This document shows positions 31,163 to 41,039 of a DNA stretch of 64,000 nt, piece after piece. This DNA is from Vibrio metoecus. Lineage in GTDB: Bacteria; Pseudomonadota; Gammaproteobacteria; Enterobacterales; Vibrionaceae. Location: positions 124,001 through 188,000 of the forward strand of contig NZ_JJMN01000070.1 in assembly GCF_000696385.1 (NCBI RefSeq), in the 5' to 3' direction. The notes under the pieces were generated by a model. It was given only the letters and a program-made list of their open reading frames with translations, had not been told where the DNA came from and ran no database searches. The position numbers and the translations under genes were made by a program. Numbering within the stretch: the first letter of the stretch is position 1; each line of letters opens with the position of its first letter.

Positions 31163-31843
31163 ATGTCGCAATCACTGACTTGGCATGATGTCATCGGGAA
31201 TGAAAAGCAGCAGGATTACTTTCAACAAACACTTCAATTTGTTGAAAGCCAGCGTCAATCCGGAAAAGTTATTTATCCCCCGGCTAAAGAGGTGTTTAAC
31301 GCTTTCCGCTTTACTGAATTTGGTGATGTCAAAGTGGTGATTTTAGGACAGGATCCTTACCATGGCCCGAATCAAGCTCATGGGCTGTGTTTCTCAGTCT
31401 TGCCCGGTGTCAAAACGCCCCCTTCGTTAGTCAACATTTATAAAGAGTTGGCGCAAGATATTCCTGGATTTCAAATTCCCTCGCATGGCTACTTGCAAAG
31501 TTGGGCGCAGCAGGGCGTATTGTTATTAAATACCGTATTGACCGTTGAGCAAGGGATGGCGCATTCGCACGCCAATACGGGATGGGAAACATTTACCGAT
31601 CGCGTGATTGATGCACTAAATCAACATCGTAGCGGTTTGGTTTTTTTACTGTGGGGCTCTCATGCACAGAAGAAAGGACGCATGATTGATCGCCAGCGTC
31701 ACCATGTATTAATGGCGCCCCATCCTTCGCCACTTTCTGCTCATCGTGGCTTTTTGGGTTGCCAACATTTCTCTCAAACCAATCAATTGCTGCAAGCGCA
31801 AGGTATCGCTCCAATTCACTGGCAGCCCGAGCTCGAATCTTAA
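31163..31843 (+). CDS. ung: Uracil-DNA glycosylase
   Basis: Removes uracil from DNA to start base excision repair. 226 residues, family-typical. The water-activating motif GQDPYHG holds Asp64; the uracil pocket and C-terminal [13 protein letters not shown] leucine-loop region are intact, and LLLNTVLTV is conserved. A run of eight G at 31072-31079 lies in the upstream region. Confidence 0.97.
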   Translation: MSQSLTWHDVIGNEKQQDYFQQTLQFVESQRQSGKVIYPPAKEVFNAFRFTEFGDVKVVILGQDPYHGPNQAHGLCFSVLPGVKTPPSLVNIYKELAQDIPGFQIPSHGYLQSWAQQGVLLLNTVLTVEQGMAHSHANTGWETFTDRVIDALNQHRSGLVFLLWGSHAQKKGRMIDRQRHHVLMAPHPSPLSAHRGFLGCQHFSQTNQLLQAQGIAPIHWQPELES

Positions 31844-31931
31844 TTGAATTTGGCGTTTTTTTCGTACCAGTCTCAAAGCCGATCTATCAATCCTTATGTA
31901 CACTTTACCTCAGTACAGTATGGAGATTGAT

Positions 31932-32486
31932 ATGATGATGATGGAACGAATTCGCCGCGAGCACAGCTACATGGTGCGTTTGTTGTCGATTTTACGCCAT
32001 AAATTGGATCTGGTGAAAAACGAACAACCGATTAACTACAGTTTGTTGAAAGAGATCGTTGACTACTTAGCGAGTCACTCGGAAAAGGTGCATCACCCAA
32101 AAGAGGATATTCTCTATCGTCACTATATGAAGTGCTATGGTGATGAGAAAGTTGTCGCTAATCTTGAGCAGGAACATCAAACGCTGGCTCAAACTACTCA
32201 TCATTTTCTTGAAATTATGGAGATGATTTTAAACGATGCTGTGGTGCCTCAAGATGTGTTTATTGAACAGCTCGAAACGTTCTTACAAGGCCAAAAAAGC
32301 CATTTAGAGTTGGAAGAGCAGTCCATTTTACCTCTGATTAATCAAACCTTTGTATTGGAAGATTGGCAGAGCGTTGAAGCACAATGGCAGGACAACGATG
32401 ATGACCCTGTTTTTGGTGAAACAATCGCTGAACGTTATGCTCATTTGGCAAGACGAGTGCGTAAAAGTGAAAACGAATACACCTAA
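31932..32486 (+). CDS. Hemerythrin-like HHE domain protein
   Basis: A four-helix protein expected to hold a di-iron site. From ATG 31932 (GGAG ribosome site; longer starts at 31896 and 31920 are less likely) it has 184 residues. Putative iron ligands recur as REHSYM, HSEKVHHPKED, LEQEHQT and HLELEEQSILP. Role is open: oxygen, NO or iron sensing, or repair of Fe-S clusters. It is transcribed alone, ended by a 16-bp palindromic terminator. Confidence 0.8.
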   Translation: MMMMERIRREHSYMVRLLSILRHKLDLVKNEQPINYSLLKEIVDYLASHSEKVHHPKEDILYRHYMKCYGDEKVVANLEQEHQTLAQTTHHFLEIMEMILNDAVVPQDVFIEQLETFLQGQKSHLELEEQSILPLINQTFVLEDWQSVEAQWQDNDDDPVFGETIAERYAHLARRVRKSENEYT

Positions 32487-32516
32487 CTTGAGGTGTGAGT
32501 TTTCGAGATAGGTAAA

Positions 32517-32551
32517 AATAATAAAGGCACGTGATACGTGCCTTTATTATT
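32517..32551. terminator. Bidirectional terminator
   Basis: A perfect 16-bp stem including AAAGGCACGT, with a three-base loop, between the hemerythrin-like gene and the convergent DUF3545 gene. Confidence 0.85.
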
Positions 32552-32558
32552 CAATTCT

Positions 32559-32738
32559 TCAGATTTTGATGCTATCTAAATCAAGACACACATCCATTTC
32601 CAATAACTCTTTTTCTAGCCGTTTACGATCTCGAATCGCTTCGATTTCGCGCCACATACGCTTTACTGGTTTTGAACGACTAGTACGAATTTTGGAGATT
32701 TCCATTTCCAACAGCTCATCAAAGTGCAGTTCGTCCAT
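32559..32738 (-). CDS. DUF3545 small protein
   Basis: 59 residues from ATG 32738, which has a GAGG site six bases upstream; a longer start at 32792 lacks support. Highly charged and probably helical (MDELHFDELLEMEISKIR, then REIEAIRDRKRLEKELLEMD). It matches the small Vibrio/Shewanella family DUF3545 as I remember it. Function unknown. Confidence 0.7.
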   Translation of the reverse strand: MDELHFDELLEMEISKIRTSRSKPVKRMWREIEAIRDRKRLEKELLEMDVCLDLDSIKI

Positions 32739-33223
32739 AAGTAGCCTCATTATTGTTGTCATCATTCCTTGAGTGCTCTCTAAATAGCACACCTTGGCGA
32801 AGCGTAACTATGATTTGTTTCTCATTTGTTTCGTTTCAATGAAGCTTTAATGAGCTTTTGAATAGAATTTCACATTTTTGACCCGCTGTTATCGATGAAA
32901 AACCAAACAAAAAACTCAAGCAAACGATTAAATTGTGCGTTTGTCGATGTTGCTAGAATGTTGATTTTCGCGTTAAGAGGAGTGTGTGTGAGTGTTTTTT
33001 GTTCGAACGATCGCAAAATATGACGTTATTCTGACAAAAATTGCTTAGCTGAACAGGGATGTTGCGATTCCCAAGGGGTGAGATTCTGTTTATGCAATAA
33101 AGAGTTTGTGGTGAATAAATGCACTGAATTGTAAATTTGTTGTTTTGTTTTATTTTGCAATTGTGTCGAGTTTGGTTTGAATGATGTTGCGCGAACGTAA
33201 CTTTAAGGTGAAAAATAACATTT
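32739..33223. other. Long intergenic region upstream of the symporter
   Basis: AT-rich stretch between divergent genes. A 13-codon ORF with an AGAGG site lies near 32978-33025, but I cannot support it further. It must include the symporter promoter. Confidence 0.4.
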
Positions 33224-33402
33224 TAATGCAATCGTTATCATATTGATTTTTATCCGGTGAGATTGCATTATCCGCCCGTCAAAAAATAGGCTGGGTGCTG
33301 TTTGAGGCCTTTCCTGCTCGATAGCACCAAGACATACACGGCAAAAACATAATCTCAATACCGTATCCGTGTAACAGAAACTCTTACTCATCGGGGTAAG
33401 AG
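33224..33402 (+). promoter_or_regulatory. Structured 5' leader of the Na+/amino-acid symporter, candidate regulatory RNA
   Basis: Four consecutive stems precede the start codon: a perfect 10-bp stem TAATGCAATC/GATTGCATTA (33224-33233/33261-33270); GGTGCT/AGCACC (33294-33299/33323-33328) with an inner GAG/CTC; TACACGG/CCGTGTA (33335-33341/33367-33373); and CTCTTAC/GTAAGAG (33381-33387/33396-33402), 20 nt before the GAGG ribosome site. No T-run follows, so control would be translational. It does not match the glycine or lysine riboswitch consensus as I know them. Confidence 0.45.
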
Positions 33403-33429
33403 CAGCTCATCACTCAATGCGAGGTTCCC

Positions 33430-34860
33430 GTGACAGACTTAATTAATTTAATGAACGACCTACTATGGGGTTCCATTCTGGTTTACCTATTGGTTGGGGT
33501 CGGTATCTACTTCACTCTACGATTGGGCTTTATCCAATTTCGCCATTTTACTCATACTTTCACCGTTCTTAAAAATAGCCGCAAAGCCGATAATGCGGGC
33601 ATCTCTTCTTTTCAAGCGCTATGTACCAGTTTGGCGGCTCGTGTAGGTACTGGCAATATGGCTGGTGTAGCGGTTGCATTAACCGCGGGCGGTCCTGGTG
33701 CCATTTTCTGGATGTGGCTGATTGCGATGCTTGGTATGGCTACCTCTTTTGCGGAAAGTACGCTAGCTCAACTGTACAAAACCCGTGATAAAGATGGTAA
33801 CTATCGTGGTGGTCCTGCGTACTATATGGAGAAAGGCCTTGGTATGCGTTGGATGGGCGTGCTGTTCTCCATCTTCCTGATCATTGCCTTTGGTCTGGTG
33901 TTTAATGCCGTTCAAGCCAACTCCATTACTAACGCAATGAAAACTGCTTTTGGCTTTGAGCCAATGCTGATCGGTGTCGGTATCGTGTTGCTGACCGCTT
34001 TCGTGATTTTTGGTGGCATCCGTAAGATTGCACGTACGGCTGAGCTGATTGTGCCTTTCATGGCGTTTGCTTACCTTGCGATTGCCCTGTTCGTTGTGCT
34101 GATGAACTATGAAAAAGTCCCTGATGCGATTAGCCTGATTTTCAAAAGTGCCTTCGGTTTACAAGAAGCGGCAGCGGGCGGTTTGGGCTATGCCATTGCA
34201 CAAGCCATGATCAACGGCGTGAAACGCGGTCTGTTTTCTAACGAAGCGGGTATGGGTTCTGCACCTAATGCCGCAGCGTCAGCGACACCTTACCCACCAC
34301 ACCCAGCGTCACAGGGTTACGTTCAGATGTTGGGGGTATTTATCGATACTATCGTTATCTGTACTGCGACTGTAGCGATTATTCTGATGTCCGGCGAATA
34401 CGTACCTCATGGTGAGCTGACAGGGATTGAATTGACTCAGCGTGCCTTAAGTTCACAAGTGGGTGAGTGGGGAAGTATCTTCATCGCGTTTGCGATCTTC
34501 TTCTTCGCGTTCACTTCAATTATTGCGAACTACTCATACGCAGAAACTAACCTGATTTTCCTTGAGCACAATAACAAGAAGGGCTTAGTGCTGTTCCGTT
34601 TGGTGTTTTTAGGCATGGTGATGTTTGGTTCATTGGCGACCTTGCCGACCGTATGGGCGATGGCTGACGTGTCGATGGGCTTAATGGCGATTGTTAACCT
34701 CGTGGCGATTCTGCTGCTTTCAGGCATCGTGATTAAGTTGGCTAAAGATTACAACCGCCAATTGGATGCAGGCAAAGTCCCGACTTTTGATGCGAACGAT
34801 TACCCAGAGCTGAAATCTCAACTTGAAGATGGTATTTGGGATAACAATAAAGCGTCATAG
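33430..34860 (+). CDS. Sodium/alanine (glycine) symporter, AGCS family
   Basis: Inner-membrane Na+-coupled uptake of small neutral amino acids. 476 residues from a GTG with a GAGG site. It opens with a helix (LLWGSILVYLLVGVGIYF) and shows family motifs AARVGTGNMAGVAVALTAGGPGAIFWMW and GLFSNEAGMGSAPNAAASA, with about ten membrane helices. Alanine or glycine as substrate cannot be told apart by reading. It is transcribed alone, after a structured leader and before a strong terminator. Confidence 0.92.
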   Translation: MTDLINLMNDLLWGSILVYLLVGVGIYFTLRLGFIQFRHFTHTFTVLKNSRKADNAGISSFQALCTSLAARVGTGNMAGVAVALTAGGPGAIFWMWLIAMLGMATSFAESTLAQLYKTRDKDGNYRGGPAYYMEKGLGMRWMGVLFSIFLIIAFGLVFNAVQANSITNAMKTAFGFEPMLIGVGIVLLTAFVIFGGIRKIARTAELIVPFMAFAYLAIALFVVLMNYEKVPDAISLIFKSAFGLQEAAAGGLGYAIAQAMINGVKRGLFSNEAGMGSAPNAAASATPYPPHPASQGYVQMLGVFIDTIVICTATVAIILMSGEYVPHGELTGIELTQRALSSQVGEWGSIFIAFAIFFFAFTSIIANYSYAETNLIFLEHNNKKGLVLFRLVFLGMVMFGSLATLPTVWAMADVSMGLMAIVNLVAILLLSGIVIKLAKDYNRQLDAGKVPTFDANDYPELKSQLEDGIWDNNKAS

Positions 34861-34882
34861 AAATTACCGATACGAGAAATTG

Positions 34883-34915
34883 AAAAAGCCATGCAGACAC
34901 TGCATGGCTTTTTTT
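34883..34915 (+). terminator. Terminator of the symporter gene
   Basis: A perfect 14-bp stem including AAAGCCATGCAG, loop ACA, then a T-run. Confidence 0.92.
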
Positions 34916-35023
34916 GTACCCTAGCCCACATCATCTTATAAATATCTATATCACTTGTAGTTGCTGTCAGTAGTGTTACTTCAAGTCGGTTAGGAACACG
35001 CTCAACAAAAGATAGGAATTAGT

Positions 35024-35794
35024 ATGCTGATTGTCATTTCACCTGCGAAAACGCTGGATTATGAATCTCCCGTTTCTACCTCAAACTTTACGCAGCCTGA
35101 ATTAACCGAGCATTCGGCAGCGCTGATCAAGGTTTGTCGCACTTTGTCACCTAGTGATATCTCAGAGTTAATGAGTGTCAGCGATAAAATAGCTGGGCTC
35201 AACGTGGCGCGCTTTGCACAGTGGAGTGAAAATTTCACACTAGAGAACGCGCGGCAGGCGATTTTTGCTTTTAAAGGCGATGTCTACACAGGGTTGCAAG
35301 CAGAAACACTGTCTGAAACCGAGTTAGAGTTTACTCAGCAACATTTGCGTATGCTTTCTGGCTTATATGGCGTGCTGCGTCCGCTCGATTTAATGCAGCC
35401 TTATCGTCTGGAAATGGGCACCAAGCTCGCGAATGAGCGCGGTGCCAATTTGTACCAGTTTTGGGGCGATATCATCACGGAAAAACTCAATCAAGCCATT
35501 CAAGCGCAAGGTGACCATGTGCTAGTAAATCTGGCTTCTAATGAGTATTTCAAAGCGGTCAATCCGAAGCGATTGGATGCGCAAATCGTGACGCCAATTT
35601 TCAAAGATGCCAAGAATGGGCAATACAAGATCATCAGCTTCTACGCCAAAAAAGCGCGTGGCATGATGGCTCGTTACATTATTGAAAACCGAATTGATTC
35701 TGTTAAGGATTTGGAAGGCTTTAACACGGCTGGCTACTATTTTGTTGCCGAAGAATCGACACCGACAGAATTAGTGTTTAAACGTGAAGAGTAG
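35024..35794 (+). CDS. yaaA: Peroxide stress protein YaaA
   Basis: DUF328 protein that limits free iron and DNA damage under peroxide stress in E. coli. 256 residues, full length: [16 protein letters not shown] at the start, [30 protein letters not shown] and [13 protein letters not shown] are family hallmarks. Single gene, with an AGGAA ribosome site. Confidence 0.94.
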   Translation: MLIVISPAKTLDYESPVSTSNFTQPELTEHSAALIKVCRTLSPSDISELMSVSDKIAGLNVARFAQWSENFTLENARQAIFAFKGDVYTGLQAETLSETELEFTQQHLRMLSGLYGVLRPLDLMQPYRLEMGTKLANERGANLYQFWGDIITEKLNQAIQAQGDHVLVNLASNEYFKAVNPKRLDAQIVTPIFKDAKNGQYKIISFYAKKARGMMARYIIENRIDSVKDLEGFNTAGYYFVAEESTPTELVFKREE

Positions 35795-35826
35795 TAGCCT
35801 GTAGCATTTAAGGGAAGGGGCGCGCA

Positions 35827-35967
35827 ATGTGGCAATGGTTAAAAGGTTGGATCGCAAAATACGATGCTTGGTGTAAAAGCCTAGGATTGACCCCAGAACA
35901 GAAACGCAGTTGTGTTCCTTATCGAAAAGATCCGGCCAATGAACGTGATGACACCAAATCAGCCTGA
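35827..35967 (+). CDS. Small Trp-rich protein, DUF5363-like
   Basis: A 46-codon ORF with a strong purine-rich ribosome site (AGGGGAAGGGG region). It reads MWQWLKGWIAKYDAWCKSLG, then LTPEQKRSCVPYRKDPANER. This resembles a small family (DUF5363 from memory) found before TatD-type hydrolases. Its end overlaps the following gene's start by 20-29 bases in another frame, so it may control that gene's translation. Function unknown. Confidence 0.6.
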   Translation: MWQWLKGWIAKYDAWCKSLGLTPEQKRSCVPYRKDPANERDDTKSA

Positions 35968-36763
35968 GTGGGCATTATTTGACACTCATTGCCACTTTGA
36001 CTTTGCCCCTTTTACTGCTGAGCCTGAGCTTGAATTACAACGAGCAGCAGAACAAGGGGTTCAACGTTTGCTGGTTCCTTCGGTTGGCCCACAAGACTGG
36101 CAAGCCGTGGCTGAGTTGGCTCAGCGTTTTCCTTCCACCATATACTTTGCATTGGGTTTTCATCCTCTTTATCTTCACTCTTCTTCTCCTGCCTATTTGC
36201 CTGAGTTAGAAAAGGCTCTGATGAAAGCTGAACACGCTTGTGTGGCCGTCGGAGAGTGTGGCTTAGATGGCATGATTAATGTGGATGCTCAGTTGCAAGA
36301 GCCAATGCTCATTGCGCAGTTAGCTTTAGCTTCACAGGCCAGATTGCCCGTCATCTTACACAGTCGCCGTACTCACAACCGATTGCTACAGTTATTGAAA
36401 CAGCAACGCTTTCGACAAGGTGGCGTGTTGCATGCGTTCTCCGGCAGTTTGCAAGAGGCGCAGCAGTTTGTGGATTTGGGTTTTAAGATTGGGGTCGGTG
36501 GTGTGATCACTTACCCTAGAGCCAATAAAACGCGTCAAGCGATAGCCGCTTTAGCACCCGAGCACTTAGTCTTGGAGACCGATGCTCCCGATATGCCGCT
36601 CAACGGATTCCAAGGCCGAGCCAACCATCCGGCTCAATTACCCAAAGTTTTAGAAACACTTGCTGAGTTAAAAGGCGTTTCGGCACAATATCTGGCGCCA
36701 ATCCTCTGGAAAAGCAGCCAAACTCTGTTTGGCTTGTGTGAACAAAACCGAAACAAGATGTAG
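35939..36763 (+). CDS. TatD/YjjV family metal-dependent hydrolase
   Basis: TIM-barrel DNase-type hydrolase. The opening FDTHCHFDF gives the HxH metal ligands; GECGLDG holds the bridging Glu, followed by LHSRR, LHAFSG and LETDAPDMPL. I place the start at ATG 35939 (274 residues); ATG 35948 is equally possible. It overlaps the small ORF before it. In E. coli yjjV lies near the deo operon as here, so YjjV is the likely orthologue. Substrate in vivo unknown. Confidence 0.85.
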   Translation: MNVMTPNQPEWALFDTHCHFDFAPFTAEPELELQRAAEQGVQRLLVPSVGPQDWQAVAELAQRFPSTIYFALGFHPLYLHSSSPAYLPELEKALMKAEHACVAVGECGLDGMINVDAQLQEPMLIAQLALASQARLPVILHSRRTHNRLLQLLKQQRFRQGGVLHAFSGSLQEAQQFVDLGFKIGVGGVITYPRANKTRQAIAALAPEHLVLETDAPDMPLNGFQGRANHPAQLPKVLETLAELKGVSAQYLAPILWKSSQTLFGLCEQNRNKM

Positions 36764-36855
36764 CGTTAATGACGTATCTGTCACTAAAAGTTGAGTGGCG
36801 TCACATATATTAGTGAACGCGTGATGAATCTTATCCGAAAGTGTGAATCCTGCAT

Positions 36856-36884
36856 TACTTTCTCGCAGTGCCCGTGAGTATAAT
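36856..36884 (+). promoter_or_regulatory. Probable nupC promoter
   Basis: TATAAT (36879-36884) with TTACTT 17 bp upstream. Transcription would start near 36891, about 59 nt before the ATG. Confidence 0.5.
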
Positions 36885-36949
36885 TGCCCCCGCTTAATAG
36901 CTCCATTTTGTAACACGCCAACATTAAACTAATAAGGAAGTCATAAACT

Positions 36950-38206
36950 ATGAGCCTGTTTATGAGCCTCATCGGCATGGCAGTCCTGCTGGGAATCGCA
37001 GTACTTCTGTCAAGTAACCGTAAAGCTATCAAAATCAGAACTGTGGGTGGCGCTTTTGCTATCCAATTTTTACTGGGTGCATTTATTCTGTATGTGCCTT
37101 GGGGCCAAAAGCTGCTTCGTGGCTTTTCGGACGCCGTATCTAACGTAATTAACTACGGTAACGATGGTACTTCATTCCTCTTCGGCGGACTGGTATCAGG
37201 CAAAATGTTTGAAGTGTTTGGCGGCGGCGGCTTCATTTTTGCCTTCCGCGTACTACCAACACTGATCTTCTTCTCTGCGCTGATTTCTGTACTGTACTAC
37301 TTGGGTGTTATGCAATGGGTTATCCGCATTCTTGGTGGTGGCCTACAAAAAGCACTGGGTACTTCACGTGCGGAATCCATGTCTGCAGCAGCAAACATTT
37401 TCGTTGGTCAAACTGAAGCGCCATTAGTGGTGCGTCCATTCGTTCCAAAAATGACTCAATCTGAGTTGTTCGCGGTAATGTGTGGTGGCTTGGCTTCTAT
37501 CGCTGGTGGTGTTCTTGCGGGTTACGCTTCTATGGGCGTTAAGATCGAATACTTGGTAGCGGCGTCATTCATGGCGGCACCGGGTGGTCTGCTGTTCGCA
37601 AAACTGATCATGCCAGAAACCGAAAAACCACAAGAAGGCGAAGAAATCGCAATTGATGGTGGTGACGACAAACCAGCTAACGTAATCGACGCTGCGGCGG
37701 GCGGTGCTTCTGCAGGTCTGCAACTGGCTCTGAACGTAGGTGCAATGCTGATTGCCTTTATCGGTCTGATCGCTCTGATCAACGGTATGTTGGGTGGTAT
37801 TGGCGGTTGGTTCGGTATGCCTGAACTGAAACTGGAAATGCTGCTGGGTTGGGCGTTTGCTCCTCTTGCTTTCCTGATCGGTGTTCCTTGGAACGAAGCC
37901 ACCGTTGCGGGTGAGTTCATCGGCCTAAAAACCGTTGCCAACGAATTCGTTGCATACTCTCAGTTTGCTCCTTACCTGACTGAAGCTGCACCAGTCGTTC
38001 TGTCTGAGAAGACTAAAGCGATCATCTCTTTCGCTCTGTGTGGTTTTGCGAACCTTTCTTCTATCGCAATCCTGCTGGGTGGTTTAGGTAGCTTGGCGCC
38101 TAAACGCCGTGGTGACATCGCTCGCATGGGTATCAAAGCCGTTATCGCTGGTACTCTATCGAACCTGATGGCCGCAACCATCGCTGGCTTCTTCCTCTCT
38201 TTCTAA
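36950..38206 (+). CDS. nupC: Concentrative nucleoside transporter (Na+ symport)
   Basis: Imports nucleosides across the inner membrane. The 418-residue sequence agrees with the V. cholerae transporter known structurally as vcCNT (from memory). The binding-site motif GQTEAP places Gln154, Thr155 and Glu156 as in that structure, and the second half holds VPWNEATVAGEF and CGFANLSSIA. Alternating hydrophobic segments fit eight membrane helices plus two hairpins. It lies just upstream of deoCABD, so uptake and breakdown of nucleosides are clustered. Confidence 0.95.
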   Translation: MSLFMSLIGMAVLLGIAVLLSSNRKAIKIRTVGGAFAIQFLLGAFILYVPWGQKLLRGFSDAVSNVINYGNDGTSFLFGGLVSGKMFEVFGGGGFIFAFRVLPTLIFFSALISVLYYLGVMQWVIRILGGGLQKALGTSRAESMSAAANIFVGQTEAPLVVRPFVPKMTQSELFAVMCGGLASIAGGVLAGYASMGVKIEYLVAASFMAAPGGLLFAKLIMPETEKPQEGEEIAIDGGDDKPANVIDAAAGGASAGLQLALNVGAMLIAFIGLIALINGMLGGIGGWFGMPELKLEMLLGWAFAPLAFLIGVPWNEATVAGEFIGLKTVANEFVAYSQFAPYLTEAAPVVLSEKTKAIISFALCGFANLSSIAILLGGLGSLAPKRRGDIARMGIKAVIAGTLSNLMAATIAGFFLSF

Positions 38207-38241
38207 GTTAGAGACAGAGTTTTATAGACGCCGTTTAAATT

Positions 38242-38275
38242 CACCCCGTAGCAAGTAATTGCTGCGGGGTGTTTT
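38242..38275 (+). terminator. Terminator of nupC
   Basis: A 13-bp stem (CACCCCGTAGCAA with TTGCTGCGGGGTG, one G-T pair), loop GTAA, then TTTTG. Confidence 0.88.
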
Positions 38276-38806
38276 GCATTTTAGGGCGAGCTCAATACTC
38301 CCCTGATGCGTCACAATGTTTGTAATGGATTGCAGTGCTGAAGCCTTGTATAGCAAGGGATTAACCGTAAATTTCAGCCAGTTTTTTTGAGATACAAACC
38401 GTTTGCTCTTAGCGCAACGCTACCGTTTTGCGACAAATATCGATATTGTAGCCATGGATAGAAAGCGGGTTGAATCAAGATTGAATGAATAACTCGTTTT
38501 GACCACTGAGCTGAGGCTCAGATGGCGGACTTATCCAGTGGAATATGGATGAGTTTTCGCTGGCTCTCAACATGACAAGGAGTATGATGAGCGCCGGAGG
38601 CAATCGCATTGCCTGTATGCAGTAAGATACCGCAAACGCAGATTGTTGTGCCATTGACCAAACTGGTACTGTGCGGTGACAAGGATAGCAATTGGTGCAT
38701 GAGCACCGAGTCTTCAAGGAACCAAGTCCGTTCATTTGTGGCTGTTTAGCTGAATCGAAAATCGGCTGAACAGTGAACTATATGACTATATTGATCGGAG
38801 ATAGAA
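38276..38806. promoter_or_regulatory. Long deo operon upstream region
   Basis: 530 bp with no convincing gene. It contains the palindrome AATATCGATATT (38436-38447) and small hairpins (CTGAGC/GCTCAG near 38506, GGCAAT/ATTGCC near 38603, GGTGC/GCACC near 38695). Enterobacterial deo has two distant promoters, which would fit such a long leader. A minus-strand ORF (38518-38706, MLMHQLLSLSPHSTSLV...) is possible but unsupported: no ribosome site or known family. Confidence 0.4.
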
Positions 38807-39588
38807 ATGAGCGAATTAAAAGTAGCAGCTCTACGTGCACTGAAACTGATGGACCTCACCACGCTGAATGACAACGATACGGATGCCAAAGTGATCCAAC
38901 TTTGTCATGATGCGAAAAGTCCAGTCGGCAACACCGCTGCCATCTGTATTTACCCTCGCTTTATTCCTATTGCTAAGAAGACACTTCGCGAGCAAGGAAC
39001 CCCTGAAATCCGTATTGCTACGGTAACTAACTTCCCTCACGGTAATGATGATATTGAAATCGCCGTTGCTGAAACCAAAGCGGCTGTTGCTTACGGCGCA
39101 GATGAAGTGGATGTGGTATTCCCATATCGCGCTCTGATCGCCGGTAACGAGCAAGTCGGTTTTGATCTGGTGAAACAGTGTAAAGCGGCTTGTGGCGACA
39201 AAGTGCTACTGAAAGTGATCATCGAAACCGGTGAGCTGAAAGAAGAAGCGCTGATCAAAAAAGCCTCTCAAATCTGTATTGAAGCGGGTGCTGACTTCAT
39301 CAAAACCTCAACCGGTAAAGTGCCAGTAAATGCGACACCAGAATATGCGCGCATGATGCTGGAAGTGATCCGTGATATGGGCGTAGCCAAAACCGTTTGG
39401 TTTCAAACCAGACCGGTGGTGTGCGTACTGCAGAAGATGCACAACAATATTTGGCAATGGCCGATGAGATCCTAGGTGGCGATTGGGCGGACAGCCGTCA
39501 TTACCGCTTTGGTGCATCAAGCCTACTGACCAACCTTCTGAATACATTAGATGTGACAGACCAAAAGGCAGATCCTGCCGCTTACTAA
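38807..39588 (+). CDS. deoC: Deoxyribose-phosphate aldolase (frameshifted near C terminus)
   Basis: Cleaves deoxyribose-5-phosphate to acetaldehyde and glyceraldehyde-3-phosphate. The Schiff-base lysine sits in [11 protein letters not shown] and the other catalytic residues in [11 protein letters not shown] and [11 protein letters not shown]. The frame is lost after GVAKTV: an extra T at 39396-39398 and an extra A at 39412 replace the expected [15 protein letters not shown]. Removing both gives 259 residues, the E. coli length. It is first in deoCABD. Confidence 0.93.
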
Positions 39589-39675
39589 TATCCATTGTGT
39601 CTGAGAGTAGCGCGAGGCTTCGCGCTGCTTAACCTCTTTACACTACGCAGTTTCTTTGGGAACTGGGAGGCAGCT

Positions 39676-41022
39676 ATGTCTTTATCTCAAGCAAAGTATT
39701 TACCTCAAGAAATTATCCGCAGAAAGCGTGATGGTGAAATTCTCACCAACGATGAAATCAACTTCTTCATTCAAGGTGTAGCGAATAACACCGTCTCTGA
39801 AGGGCAAATTGCCGCGTTTGCGATGGCGATTTTTTTCCGTGAAATGACTATGCCTGAGCGTATTGCACTGACGTGTGCGATGCGCGATTCCGGTATGGTG
39901 ATTGATTGGAGCCATATGAATTTTGATGGCCCGATTGTCGATAAACACTCCACGGGCGGCGTGGGCGATGTGACCTCACTGATGCTTGGCCCTATGGTGG
40001 CAGCCTGTGGCGGTTATGTGCCGATGATTTCTGGTCGCGGCCTTGGTCACACCGGGGGGACGCTCGACAAACTTGAAGCGATCCCCGGCTACAACATTAC
40101 CCCAACCAATGACGTGTTTGGCAAAGTGACCAAACAAGCGGGTGTGGCGATCATCGGTCAAACCGGCGATTTGGCACCCGCGGACAAGCGTGTGTACGCA
40201 ACGCGTGATATTACCGCGACGGTGGATAACATCTCGCTGATCACCGCTTCAATTCTTTCCAAGAAACTGGCGGCCGGCCTTGAATCGCTCGTGATGGATG
40301 TGAAAGTCGGCTCTGGTGCTTTCATGCCAACTTACGAAGCGTCTGAAGAGCTCGCCAAATCGATCGTGGCAGTGGCCAACGGTGCAGGCACCAATACCAC
40401 GGCGATTTTAACCGACATGAACCAAGTGCTGGCGTCCTCTGCAGGTAACGCGGTGGAAGTGCGTGAAGCAGTACGCTTCCTCACCGGCGAATACCGCAAT
40501 CCGCGTCTGCTGGAAGTCACTATGGCGTCGTGTGCCGAAATGCTGGTACTTGGCAAGTTAGCCAAAGATACCGCGCAAGCGCGTGAGAAACTGCAAGCAG
40601 TGCTGGATAACGGCCAAGCCGCCGAGCGTTTTGGCAAAATGGTCGCAGGCCTCGGTGGCCCAAGCGATTTTGTTGAAAACTACGACAAGTATCTTGCGAA
40701 AGCTGAGATTGTTCGCCCAGTTTACGCTCAGCAATCTGGCGTTATTTCTGCGATGGATACCCGTGCCATCGGCATGGCGGTGGTCGGTATGGGCGGTGGC
40801 CGCCGCGTGGCGACCGATCGTATCGATTACGCTGTCGGCTTTGATCAGTTTATCCGTCTGGGTGAAATCGCCGATAGCAACAAACCTTTAGCAATGATTC
40901 ATGCCCGCAATGAAGAGCAGTGGCAACAAGCTGCCAATGCACTACAAAGTGCGATTAAAGTGGGCGGTGATTACGTACCAACACCGGATGTCTACCGTCA
41001 AATTCGAGCACAAGACGTGTAA
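39676..41022 (+). CDS. deoA: Thymidine phosphorylase
   Basis: Phosphorolysis of thymidine and deoxyuridine. 448 residues from ATG 39676, which has a GGGAGG site; the ORF extends upstream but without start signals. The phosphate and pyrimidine sites are visible: [34 protein letters not shown], and VGSGAFMP. Second gene of the deo operon, 88 bp after deoC. Confidence 0.96.
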   Translation: MSLSQAKYLPQEIIRRKRDGEILTNDEINFFIQGVANNTVSEGQIAAFAMAIFFREMTMPERIALTCAMRDSGMVIDWSHMNFDGPIVDKHSTGGVGDVTSLMLGPMVAACGGYVPMISGRGLGHTGGTLDKLEAIPGYNITPTNDVFGKVTKQAGVAIIGQTGDLAPADKRVYATRDITATVDNISLITASILSKKLAAGLESLVMDVKVGSGAFMPTYEASEELAKSIVAVANGAGTNTTAILTDMNQVLASSAGNAVEVREAVRFLTGEYRNPRLLEVTMASCAEMLVLGKLAKDTAQAREKLQAVLDNGQAAERFGKMVAGLGGPSDFVENYDKYLAKAEIVRPVYAQQSGVISAMDTRAIGMAVVGMGGGRRVATDRIDYAVGFDQFIRLGEIADSNKPLAMIHARNEEQWQQAANALQSAIKVGGDYVPTPDVYRQIRAQDV

Positions 41023-41039
41023 GTTCGGGGGAGTGAGCA

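Noticed and set aside
33224..33402. Glycine riboswitch for the symporter
   Set aside because: The tandem aptamer consensus, as I know it, is not present; only generic stems are visible.
38518..38706. Minus-strand ORFs in the nupC-deoC gap as genes
   Set aside because: No ribosome site, two overlapping frames of similar length, no recognisable domain. Kept only as a remark.
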